Origin: a bacterium
GTDB lineage: Bacteria; Ratteibacteria; UBA8468; B48-G9; JAFGKM01
Assembly: GCA_023230585.1 (NCBI GenBank)
Contig: JALNXB010000024.1
Location: forward strand, 1 to 28,714
DNA length: 28,714 nt
Direction: 5' to 3'
Position numbers and translations under genes: made by a program. Positions within the stretch are counted from its first letter, which is position 1; the number at the start of each line of letters is the position of its first letter. Of this stretch, positions 1 to 8,124 are shown in pieces. Below the pieces are notes generated by a model. It was not told where the DNA came from, searched no databases, and was given only the letters and a program-made list of their open reading frames with translations.

Positions 1-38
1 ACGAATTACGAGGTGCTACTACAACTCAAGCAAGAATC

Positions 39-79
39 GGGCTGTTAACAAAAGGTTCAAGCCTTTTGTTCCCCTACTC
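39..79 (+). repeat. AACAAAAGG hairpin, copy 1
   Basis: Identical over 41 nt to 27322-27362. A perfect 9-bp stem AACAAAAGG/CCTTTTGTT surrounds TTCAAG at 47-70. It lies beyond the end of the 715-residue protein gene; the rest of 1-208 shows no supported gene. Confidence 0.85.
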
Positions 80-150
80 TGAGCCTGTTGAACCCTTCGG
101 AGACGCTCTTTGTGCAGAAGGGTGAGTTCTCAGAGTGCCCGATTGTGGCG

Positions 151-185
151 TAGAAGGTGTATGCGCCGTAGTACCAGAGTGAGTA
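151..185 (-). repeat. CTCTGG element after the LamG-protein stop, copy 1
   Basis: The complement of this stretch matches 12627-12660 with two or three differences. It begins about 24 nt after the stop codon at 209 and reads in the direction of that gene. It lacks a T-tract hairpin, so it is not a classical terminator. Confidence 0.7.
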
Positions 186-208
186 GACACCACATACTTT
201 TTTACCAC

Positions 209-2356
209 TTATTTACCAACAATAGGTTCTTTTGTAAAAGCCGATACTCCTTTAAGGTTCCCGTCAAAAAAGAAGAGAGCTCGAGTATTTTTATCTAACT
301 CTGGTGCACCTGTTTCTGGTACAAAATCCTCATTATATCTAACCCTATCAGATATCCTAAGGTTGTCTATACTTCCCTCCAAAGGACCAATAATTACATT
401 TTTTTCTTGGGTAGAAGGGTTAAAAATTCTCCATCCATCTAAAGGAACAAGAAAAGGTTCTCTTATCAGCCCTCTTGTATTTTCAAGTTTTTTACCATTT
501 ACAAATATATTAAACTTACCTTCTATTCCATCTGCAGGTTTTTGTATCTCTCCTGGCTTTGGTGGCATAGGAGTTGTTCTTAGTTGATCAGGACCTCCTA
601 AAGCCAACTCAGAACCGCCTCCTCTTAAGAATCTTACTGCAAGTATGTTTTTTCCTTTATTGACCTTAACTGTAACAAGGTGGTTCCATATAGAGAAAGG
701 AAAATAAATATTGCTGGTTTCTGTTGAATCGTGAACAAGTTTTCCGTTTACCCAAGCTTGCATCCACCAGTCAGCGCCCATTCCAAATGTAACTTCTTGT
801 GCTGTTGCTGAGTTAAAAGTCAAAAATATATAAGCGCTCTTTCCAGTAGGTTCTTTTTTTAACATATCGGGAAAATCATAGAGCGTGTTTGTTACCTCAA
901 TATCTACTCCTTCTAAAGTTTTTCCTTCAACAACAATCTTATCAGGGTAAGAATTTAAGACAGAGGTAGGTATGAGTTTGTCTGATGTGTTGACAGGTCC
1001 AAATATTCGCCATTTATTTGGCCAATCAAGAGTTCCTTTAATTTGAAGTGTAGAAGGTAATTCAACTGGCACCTCAGAGACCTTCATTATATCCCAAGTA
1101 TAAGCAAGATGTACCCATTGGTTATATAAAAAAATGTTGTTTTCTTGTCTACCTATATTTGATATACCTATATTGGTCTCATCAGTTAAAAGTTGAATCT
1201 GTAAATCGCTATAAAAGTTTCTATTCCAATGTTTTCCACCATAAAGATAGTTAAGATTTATGTGAGGGCTTCTTAAAAATTGTTTTATAGTGAAAGGTGT
1301 TTTAGATATAGGTAACTCACAACTTGACCAGTCTGGTTTGAACCAAAACTCAATAGTTCCAGTATTTTTAGGGAAGAATGTATAACCGCCTTCAGTAATA
1401 CTTTTTCCTCTATCAAAAGAGACGGCTTTGTTGCCAGATAAATTTAATGCGCTTCCAGTTATACCTGGGATAAATTTTAGAGAGTTTCTTGTTGATAATT
1501 GAGGGTATCTCTTTAAGGGAAGTTTCTTGCTGGGTATAGGTAAACGTTTAGGGTCACCAAAGGAGACAATGGGTTCCACGTTGAGAAGCCTTGCAAAAGA
1601 TGGTGGGGAAACTCCAAGAGTTTTGCTTCCATAAAAGGCAGGTTCAATACTCCAAATTCCTTCCTTTCTTTTTACTGGGATAGTTACAACCCCTGTTTTA
1701 TTAGAGGAAGCATTTAAAACAATTTCTCCTTCTGAATTTTTTATTGTATGTGGTCTACCCAGTAGTAGTTCAAGGTTTCTTATATTTGCAGGGACATAAA
1801 AATAGTAAGGTACCCCTTCTTCAAGGTTGGTTAGCCCACTCTGTTTCATAGCGGACCAGAATCCATCAGGACAATATAATGCAATCTTATCTGTGGAAGA
1901 GGTTTTTACTACCAGAGATTCGTTTCCTTCTAATGAAGCTACATACAAACCTGTGTCTACCTCTGATAATATTTTAAGTTCACAATTATACAATTTTTTA
2001 TTAGGCTCATCTGACCATAGAAGACCTGTTTTAACAGGGCTGGCAGTCTCTTCTTCGATTTTAAATGTGGCACCTCCAATCTGTCTATTTTCTTCTAAAG
2101 GGTACTCGTAAACTCTTGCTTGAATATCCGTTCTATAAGTGAGAAAAGATATGTTGATAACTGTTTCCTTACCGGCGTTATGCTGAAACAGGACATATCC
2201 AGGTGTTGTATCCATTGATTTGACAAGCATCGAAGAAGTTCTTTTAGTTGAGAGGATGTTATTATTGTCCTTAGAGAAACCGTTAACGGTTGAGAATATG
2301 AAGGCTGATAAAACAAATAACATTACACTTTTCCTTAAAAACTTTAATCTTTCCAT
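209..2356 (-). CDS. Secreted LamG-fold protein, stand-alone relative of the neighbouring lyase C-terminus
   Basis: A 715-residue exported protein without a recognisable catalytic domain. Residues 1-26 form a signal peptide (basic start, then a hydrophobic core VMLFVLSAFIF). From residue about 46 to the end it aligns by eye with residues 843-1332 of the gene just upstream: both have a K(S/P)M start, an ALYCP(D/E)GFWS block (here 159-167), a LLNVEP(I/V) block and a LamG/concanavalin-like fold with G(T/V)(I/V)EFWFKPDW (here 333-343). The LamG fold is split at about residues 426-612 by a WRIFGPVN...AWVNGKLV domain of the jelly-roll carbohydrate-binding type often seen in planctomycete and Lentisphaerae proteins. 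Both proteins end in LKGVSAFTKEP plus four residues. The start is supported by AAGGAG-like bases 7-8 nt ahead. It probably binds glycan or the cell surface; function is inferred from fold only. Confidence 0.85.
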   Translation of the reverse strand: MERLKFLRKSVMLFVLSAFIFSTVNGFSKDNNNILSTKRTSSMLVKSMDTTPGYVLFQHNAGKETVINISFLTYRTDIQARVYEYPLEENRQIGGATFKIEEETASPVKTGLLWSDEPNKKLYNCELKILSEVDTGLYVASLEGNESLVVKTSSTDKIALYCPDGFWSAMKQSGLTNLEEGVPYYFYVPANIRNLELLLGRPHTIKNSEGEIVLNASSNKTGVVTIPVKRKEGIWSIEPAFYGSKTLGVSPPSFARLLNVEPIVSFGDPKRLPIPSKKLPLKRYPQLSTRNSLKFIPGITGSALNLSGNKAVSFDRGKSITEGGYTFFPKNTGTIEFWFKPDWSSCELPISKTPFTIKQFLRSPHINLNYLYGGKHWNRNFYSDLQIQLLTDETNIGISNIGRQENNIFLYNQWVHLAYTWDIMKVSEVPVELPSTLQIKGTLDWPNKWRIFGPVNTSDKLIPTSVLNSYPDKIVVEGKTLEGVDIEVTNTLYDFPDMLKKEPTGKSAYIFLTFNSATAQEVTFGMGADWWMQAWVNGKLVHDSTETSNIYFPFSIWNHLVTVKVNKGKNILAVRFLRGGGSELALGGPDQLRTTPMPPKPGEIQKPADGIEGKFNIFVNGKKLENTRGLIREPFLVPLDGWRIFNPSTQEKNVIIGPLEGSIDNLRISDRVRYNEDFVPETGAPELDKNTRALFFFDGNLKGVSAFTKEPIVGK
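521..1081 (-). other. Domain nested inside the LamG fold of the 715-residue protein
   Basis: This covers residues about 426-612. The upstream paralogue runs from WVHLAYIWDI straight to MNIFVNGKKL with only about ten residues between, whereas here about 187 residues separate the two conserved blocks. The insert has its own signature: WRIFGPVN near its start, a central AYIFLTFNSATAQEV strand pair, then ADWWMQAWVNGKLVHD and a final ILAVRFLRGGG. This matches the general shape of PA14/galactose-binding jelly-roll modules, though I cannot assign a family number. Confidence 0.6.
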
Positions 2357-2484
2357 TTTCTTCTCCTTTGCCCCTTTTTATCCCGAGTATCCCCGAAGGA
2401 ACTATCCCGACAGTTTTTTAAGGGGCTTTTTTCGGGTGGGATTTACCCTCATTTGTTTTTAAAGTTCTAATCAACCAAGGTTGT
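2357..2484. repeat. Gap between the two LamG genes with a triple TATCCC(C)GA motif
   Basis: On the plus strand TATCCCGA occurs at 2379-2386 and 2403-2410, with the variant TATCCCCGA at 2388-2396 between them. The stretch 2379-2398 reappears inverted with few changes at about 11134-11153, so it is a small dispersed repeat. A loose pairing CCCGA/TCGGG is possible on the transcribed strand, but there is no clear terminator. Confidence 0.5.
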
Positions 2485-5400
2485 TTATTTTGCTTCCATT
2501 GGTTCTTTTGTAAAAGCCGACACTCCTTTAAGGTTATTGTCAAAATCAAAAAATACCCTTGTATTCTTATCAAGCCCATATTTTTTTGATGGCTCAAAAT
2601 CTTCTGTATACATAACCCTATCAGATACTCTTAAAAGGTCCATACTTCCATTGAAAGGCCCTAAAACAATCTCTTCGTTTTTATCATCGGCAAGTTTAAA
2701 CAATGTGGTTCCTGCTACTTGCTTTATTCCATAAGGAGTATTTTCTGTAAGCAGTTTTTTGCCATTAACAAAAATGTTCATTTCTCCTTCCATCTTTTTT
2801 GCGCCTGCTTTTATATCCCATATATACGCAAGATGTACCCATTCGCCAGATTTGAAAAATTGTCTACCTTGAAACCCGGCAGCAATAGACTTTTTCTTCT
2901 CTTCTATTGCCCACATCCTTAATTTACCATAGATGTTATTAAAATGTAGCACACTCCAGTACCAATGAGAAAGTTTTATATGTGAACTTGTTAAGAAAGG
3001 AATATCAATAGTTTGAGTCATTTCGATTGGTATTTCCCAAGTTGTCCAATCAGGTTTAAACCAAAACTCAACAGTTCCTTTCTCAAAAGGAAAATATGTG
3101 TAACCTCCTGAATCGACAGGGTCTCCTTTTGAAAATTTTAAAGTTTGTTCTCCTGATAGTTTTATCGCTTTACCTGTTATCCCTTCCGAAAACTGTAGGT
3201 TTGTCTCTGTGGAAGGAGAATTAACTGATACTCTTTTTTTAGAGACACCTGTTATCCCTTCTGGAAAAAAGTCTGGAGTTCCAAAAGTTATAACAGGTTC
3301 AACGTTTAACAATTTTATAAAGAAAGGAGTGGAACCACCTTTTACAGAAGGAGTAAAGAATTCAAAACTCCATATACCCGTTCTACCTTCTGTTGGAACA
3401 ACAATTTTCCCAATATTTTCATTTGACCAATCAATAACAATAGTTCCGTCTGGGGCTTTAAGGCGTGCAGGACGCCCAATAAAAACTTCAAGTTCTTTAA
3501 GATCTTTTGGCACTTTAAAGTACGCTGGTCTAACTGCTCCTGCTCTACCGTATCCTGAACCTGCGTGGTTACCAACACACAATGACCAGAAACCTTCCGG
3601 ACAATATAACGCTGCTTTATCAGTATTTATTTCCAGAAGTGTAAAAGTATCTTTTTCAGAAAAAGATAATAGGTATAAGCCACTTGCTACCTCTGAGGGA
3701 ACCTCAAGGTAAATATGGTATTTTTTATCAATTACAGGAAATTCATTGGGTCTATCTGTATAATATTTTCCTAACGGCATCATCTCTTCTACTTCTGTTT
3801 TTATACCTGCAACAGGTCTTTGTTTTTGCTGTTCTGGGTAAGGCAAGATTTCAAATTGTATATTTTTTTCTTTTGTTTTAAGGTATATACTCATTTTTGT
3901 CTCTTGACCTTTAGTATGTTTAAACAAGATTTTTCCTGTGGGGTCATTCATAGGTTTTACTAAAACAGGTGTAGTCTTTCCGCTCCACCCTTCCTTGTCA
4001 AGAAACTTTAAAGCTGTTGGCATTCCAATAAAAGGGTTATGGTACTCGTGGTGCCCGATACTAAAACCAGAACGAGGTCCAGGAAATGGCGTGTGTATAT
4101 ATAGGTTAGGCCACTCGAGCGGATTTGCAGGTTTTTGTTTTAGTTGTTCTGTAAGCGGGTTCAAACTTGTGTAATATAACATATCTCTTACAGTCTGTTC
4201 AACAACCTTTTTATGTGTTTCTTCCCCGGTGAGCCAGTAAGCGATAGAATGAGTGAAAGCGTCATAATTCTTGTAAGAAATAGGAGCTTGCCTTCTATCA
4301 AACCTATATCTCTGGTCAAGAAGTTTTAAGAACGCTTCTTTTGCAAGTTCATCTTTTGTTTCAAGGTAATACTCCAAAATATTGTGGCTTGCTCGGTGGT
4401 CTTTATACATTGGACCGTACCCTGCAAAAAAGAGACGTAAACCGTTTTGGCTATCCATATCAATGGATTCAGTTGCAACTTTTTTAAGAGCGTTACCAAC
4501 GTCCTGGTTCCAATCCAAAATAAAAAAGGTTAAAAGAGTTCTTAATCCGTGTGCGTGCCGATCTCCAACACCCTTTTCTTTCCATCGCCAACCATTCTTT
4601 TCGAAAGAACTTCTTGCAAGATAAATCAAATCGAGAGATTGTTCATCACCAGTAAGGTAATAGTTAAGTAACCAATGTCCAATATCACCAGCATTAATAA
4701 GCCAAGGGTGAGACCGGTCGCCCCAGAAAAATGGTAATAACCTTGACTGTCCTCTTCCACCGGGTGTGGTGATAAAATCTCCTTTAACCTTCCCTGGCGA
4801 ACCTGGCGCATCCCAGTGTGCAAGGTACCAGTCTCCTGTGAAACGACTAAAACGATGTCCATAGTCGTAATACCTTCTTTCACCACTCCTTGCCAGATGT
4901 CTCCAAGGTTCTCTCCTAACTCCATATTCTCTTAAACTTGATAAAGCATGAAAGGTTGACATAGGTTTACCAGCAGCCTCTGTATAACTTCTGTCTGGGT
5001 AACAACCCCACGCAATATATCCCATCATTGGAAACGCTTTTAAAGGTAAAATAAATCTTTCCCAATAATCCGATATAAGAGATTCTTCTATGGGGAACTT
5101 TTTAGTATCTTTATGTAGCATAGGGTACCCCATCGCTTCTGTTTCACATAACCATTTATGGTCAGCAAAGGCAAGAATTTGCCTTGAAGATGCAGTGGCT
5201 ACTTTTTCTACTGCAAAAGCATTATATTCTCCTACACGGGGTAAGAACCAAATATCGTGTGTTCTTGCTGTACCTTGAGCGTTACTTTTGATGACGTCAA
5301 GTTCTGAATCTTTTTTTAAATTCAACCCTATTACTGCCCAGGTTTTAAAATAATCTTTTACAAGAGTTTTGGCTCTAAAATCGAGTTCTTTACCGCTTCT

Positions 5401-6483
5401 ACCTGACCATAAAACAGCCCTTGCGCCACGTTGCCCAAAAGAGATTTCTTTGGGGAACCTTTCTGCCAACCAAGGCATTACAAGTGTTATCCCGTAATTA
5501 CCATAATCGCCATAACCCCAGTCGCCTGCTGTTTTTGTTTCAAGGATTGTTGTATCTTTGTTGTTTAGACTTCGTCCAAGTATTGCCTGCTCCTCTCTCT
5601 CAGCAAAACGTGGATAATCGGTCTGTAGCATATATGTTTCACCAGAATCATTTGTTATTCTACTAACTTGGATACCTGTTTCAGGTGTTCCGAGAGAAAA
5701 ATATGTATTTTTTGGTTTTTCAGGTGTTTTGAACTCAAGCCCATAATCCTTAAACCATACCTTGTTTGTGTCTTCTGTAAATATAAGTGTGTGTGTTATC
5801 CTAACATAAGGTACACCTGCAGTGAAATATAACCATATATCTGCCCGCGCAAGTTTCTCTCCTGAAGTGGTTACATACCAGCCAGAACGTTTAATTGCTA
5901 AACGGTTGGGACCTTCCTTAAGGAAAGTATTTGTTATTTCAGATGCCTCCCCTGATACTCTTGCTTCTCTGTTGGAATTGTCTATCAAGTAGGCACCTGC
6001 GCCAGAGTTTTGCAATAACTGTTTTTTCTCTTTACCAGCAATAAGCCAACCTTCATCTGGCAGAAGTTGATTTTTATCAAACCTATATATTGCAACCCCT
6101 GTATTTACTTCAAATCCGTCATTGGGCAGTTTTGTTACTTTTAAAGGGTTAGGGTATCGCCCTCTGTTGATACCTTCTCCAAATTCAACCCTATAATTAC
6201 CTTGTGGGGATGCAGTAAATCCTGCTAATGCCCACCTAATACTGCCATCACGCCAGGTTGCTGCTACATCTATCTGAGAAGGCACTTCTCTCTCTCCGCT
6301 CATTATTCTTATATTTGAAGAATCTGTAAGTTCTCCTTCCGGAAAAGAAATGCTTGCCAGAATAGGCCAAGAGGTGTTAAGGCCTGAAACGTCATTGATT
6401 TTTATAGGAAACTCTCCTGCTTTTAATTTAAAACTAAATAAGAGAAAAAATATAATAAGAAAGCACTTCCTTATCTTCTCCAT
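2485..6483 (-). CDS. Secreted exo-rhamnogalacturonan-lyase-like protein (PcRGLX/YetA type) with C-terminal LamG domain
   Basis: A 1332-residue exported protein. Residues 1-22 are a signal peptide. Residues about 25-105 match the N-terminal RIFT-barrel of the PcRGLX/YetA family (polysaccharide lyase family 26-like): WPILASISFPEGEL, then EVPSQIDVAATWRDGSIRWAL. A beta-sandwich follows to about 400, and then an alpha/alpha-toroid region (about 405-830) rich in Trp, Tyr, His and Arg (HKWLCETEAMGYP, GDRHAHGLRTLL, KDHRASHNILEYYL). Residues 843-1332 repeat the whole body of the downstream 715-residue protein and include a LamG fold (EFWFKPDW near 1139-1146). Family knowledge suggests exo-cleavage of rhamnogalacturonan; the substrate is unproven. 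The start has AAGGAG ahead of it. It lies 31 nt after the aspartase gene on the same strand, so the two may be cotranscribed. Confidence 0.8.
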   Translation of the reverse strand: MEKIRKCFLIIFFLLFSFKLKAGEFPIKINDVSGLNTSWPILASISFPEGELTDSSNIRIMSGEREVPSQIDVAATWRDGSIRWALAGFTASPQGNYRVEFGEGINRGRYPNPLKVTKLPNDGFEVNTGVAIYRFDKNQLLPDEGWLIAGKEKKQLLQNSGAGAYLIDNSNREARVSGEASEITNTFLKEGPNRLAIKRSGWYVTTSGEKLARADIWLYFTAGVPYVRITHTLIFTEDTNKVWFKDYGLEFKTPEKPKNTYFSLGTPETGIQVSRITNDSGETYMLQTDYPRFAEREEQAILGRSLNNKDTTILETKTAGDWGYGDYGNYGITLVMPWLAERFPKEISFGQRGARAVLWSGRSGKELDFRAKTLVKDYFKTWAVIGLNLKKDSELDVIKSNAQGTARTHDIWFLPRVGEYNAFAVEKVATASSRQILAFADHKWLCETEAMGYPMLHKDTKKFPIEESLISDYWERFILPLKAFPMMGYIAWGCYPDRSYTEAAGKPMSTFHALSSLREYGVRREPWRHLARSGERRYYDYGHRFSRFTGDWYLAHWDAPGSPGKVKGDFITTPGGRGQSRLLPFFWGDRSHPWLINAGDIGHWLLNYYLTGDEQSLDLIYLARSSFEKNGWRWKEKGVGDRHAHGLRTLLTFFILDWNQDVGNALKKVATESIDMDSQNGLRLFFAGYGPMYKDHRASHNILEYYLETKDELAKEAFLKLLDQRYRFDRRQAPISYKNYDAFTHSIAYWLTGEETHKKVVEQTVRDMLYYTSLNPLTEQLKQKPANPLEWPNLYIHTPFPGPRSGFSIGHHEYHNPFIGMPTALKFLDKEGWSGKTTPVLVKPMNDPTGKILFKHTKGQETKMSIYLKTKEKNIQFEILPYPEQQKQRPVAGIKTEVEEMMPLGKYYTDRPNEFPVIDKKYHIYLEVPSEVASGLYLLSFSEKDTFTLLEINTDKAALYCPEGFWSLCVGNHAGSGYGRAGAVRPAYFKVPKDLKELEVFIGRPARLKAPDGTIVIDWSNENIGKIVVPTEGRTGIWSFEFFTPSVKGGSTPFFIKLLNVEPVITFGTPDFFPEGITGVSKKRVSVNSPSTETNLQFSEGITGKAIKLSGEQTLKFSKGDPVDSGGYTYFPFEKGTVEFWFKPDWTTWEIPIEMTQTIDIPFLTSSHIKLSHWYWSVLHFNNIYGKLRMWAIEEKKKSIAAGFQGRQFFKSGEWVHLAYIWDIKAGAKKMEGEMNIFVNGKKLLTENTPYGIKQVAGTTLFKLADDKNEEIVLGPFNGSMDLLRVSDRVMYTEDFEPSKKYGLDKNTRVFFDFDNNLKGVSAFTKEPMEAK

Positions 6484-6514
6484 TTTAACTCCTTTATTTG
6501 TTTTATCCTGGCTT

Positions 6515-8020
6515 TTACCGTTTTTTACTACTTTTTTTTACAAGTTTTTTTGGAGCAATCATATTTTCTGGTTTAAGCAACTCTTCAAGTTCTTCTTTTT
6601 TAAGAAGTTTCTTCTCCAGAATAAGTTGGTATATCCCTTTATTTGTTTCACTGGCTTCTTTAGCAAGTTTGTTACTAACATCATAACCAAGAACAGGGTT
6701 AAGAGCAGTTAGTAGCCCAATACTGTTATAGACCAACTCTTTACAACGCTCTACATTAGCAGTGATACCGTCTACGCACCTTGTTTTAAGGGTATCCATA
6801 CCATTTTTCAAGATATCTATCGATTCAAATATGCTCTGAGTGACAACAGGTAACATAACATTTAGTTCAAGTTGTCCTGCGGCAGCGGCTAAACTAACTG
6901 TAAGGTCGTTACCAATAACCTTGAAAGCAATCTGGTTAACAACCTCTGGTATTACAGGGTTAACCTTACCTGGCATAATTGAAGAACCCGGTTGCATTGG
7001 TGGAAGGTTTATCTCATTAAAGCCAGCTCTCGGTCCTGAAGAAAGAAGTCGTAAATCATCACAAATCTTACTCAATTTTATGGCTGTTCTTTTTAAAGCA
7101 GAAGAATACATCACAAAAGAACCAGCGTCTTGAGTTGCTTCTATAAGGTTTTTTGCACTAACAATCTTAAGTTTTGTTATCTCTTTTAAATAAGAAACTA
7201 CCTTTTTTGCGTACCCTGGGTCTGAGTTTATACCTGTTCCAATAGCTGTTGCACCCATATTTACTTCAAGAAAAAGTTTTGCGTTTTCTTCTAACCTTAA
7301 AACTTCTTCTTCGAGAGTAACAGCGTAAGCCTCAAAAGATTGCCCAAGAGTCATAGGGACAGCGTCTTGCAACTGTGTCCGACCTATCTTTATAACAGAA
7401 GCAAATTCTTTACCTTTTTTTCTAAAAGATGAAATTAATTCCTTAAGAACATCTATAAGTAGTTGGTTCTTCTTGATAATTGCTATTTTTGCAGCAGTCG
7501 GATAAACATCGTTGGTAGATTGAGAAAGGTTTACGTGGTTGTTAGGATGACAAAATTGATATTCCCCTCGTTTTTTTCCCATTATTTCAAGAGCACGGTT
7601 AGCAACCACTTCGTTGGCATTCATATTTGTGGTTGTTCCAGCTCCGCCCTGTATCATATCAATAGGAAAATGGTCATTCAATTTCCCTGCAATAATCTCA
7701 TCGCATGCCTTAACAATGGCATTGAAGACGGGTTTTTCGATTAGTCCAAGGTCATAATTTGCTTTAGCAGCAGCTTTCTTCACTATAGCAAAAGAACTTA
7801 TCATTATAGGAAAAAAGTTTAGAGTGATACCACTAATATTAAAATTTTCAAGCCCTCTCAAAGTCTGTATTCCATAGTAGGCATCGTTTGGTACAGATTT
7901 TTCACCCAGCAGGTCTTTCTCTTTTCTAACAGAACCGCAACTCCTTTTATCGGGTTTAACGCTTGTTGTTTTAGCGGAAATACTCTTTTTTACTGCCTTA
8001 GCCTTTTTTTTCTTCTCCAT
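6515..8020 (-). CDS. aspA: Aspartate ammonia-lyase (aspartase)
   Basis: Cytoplasmic enzyme converting L-aspartate to fumarate and ammonia; a 501-residue member of the aspartase/fumarase superfamily. The superfamily loop GSSIMPGKVNP is at 345-355, and other conserved blocks are GGAGTTTNMNANEV (125-138), HPNNHVNLSQSTNDVYPT (158-175) and GRTQLQDAVPMTLGQSF (213-229). The last block and the opening LGEKSVPNDAYYGIQTLR favour aspartase over class II fumarase, which normally has GRTHLQDATP. It is slightly longer than E. coli AspA (478) because of a Lys-rich N-terminal extension of about 35 residues and a basic tail KKLVKKSSKKR. The start is set by GGAGG 6 nt before ATG. It is followed 31 nt later by the secreted lyase gene and preceded by the DUF6785-type gene at a 104-nt distance. 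Confidence 0.9.
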   Translation of the reverse strand: MEKKKKAKAVKKSISAKTTSVKPDKRSCGSVRKEKDLLGEKSVPNDAYYGIQTLRGLENFNISGITLNFFPIMISSFAIVKKAAAKANYDLGLIEKPVFNAIVKACDEIIAGKLNDHFPIDMIQGGAGTTTNMNANEVVANRALEIMGKKRGEYQFCHPNNHVNLSQSTNDVYPTAAKIAIIKKNQLLIDVLKELISSFRKKGKEFASVIKIGRTQLQDAVPMTLGQSFEAYAVTLEEEVLRLEENAKLFLEVNMGATAIGTGINSDPGYAKKVVSYLKEITKLKIVSAKNLIEATQDAGSFVMYSSALKRTAIKLSKICDDLRLLSSGPRAGFNEINLPPMQPGSSIMPGKVNPVIPEVVNQIAFKVIGNDLTVSLAAAAGQLELNVMLPVVTQSIFESIDILKNGMDTLKTRCVDGITANVERCKELVYNSIGLLTALNPVLGYDVSNKLAKEASETNKGIYQLILEKKLLKKEELEELLKPENMIAPKKLVKKSSKKR

Positions 8021-8089
8021 TCTTTTCCTCCATCTTAATGTTAGTTAACTACTAAATTTATAAGTCCATTTTTATAAACACTATTTTGT

Positions 8090-8095
8090 ATTATA
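8090..8095 (-). promoter_or_regulatory. Possible -10 element for aspA
   Basis: On the minus strand a consensus TATAAT sits inside the palindrome GTATTATAATAC, 69 nt before the aspA ATG. No good -35 is seen 16-18 nt upstream, so this is a weak promoter call. Just beyond it, at 8115-8129 on the minus strand, TCTAAAA-G-TTTTAGA forms a short palindrome that contains the stop of the preceding gene. Confidence 0.3.
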
Positions 8096-8124
8096 ATACT
8101 TAAAACGGTAATAGTCTAAAACTT

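Noticed and set aside
209..2356. The 715-residue gene as a broken fragment of the lyase gene
   Set aside because: It has its own signal peptide, ribosome site, extra nested domain and an uninterrupted frame, so it is an intact gene.
3209..3712. Plus-strand open frame of 167 codons inside the lyase gene
   Set aside because: It is antisense to a clearly conserved coding region, with no ribosome site and no recognisable family.
6515..8020. Class II fumarase instead of aspartase
   Set aside because: GRTQLQDAVPMTLGQ and the N-terminal NDAYYGIQTLR pattern are those of aspartase; fumarases usually have GRTHLQDATP.
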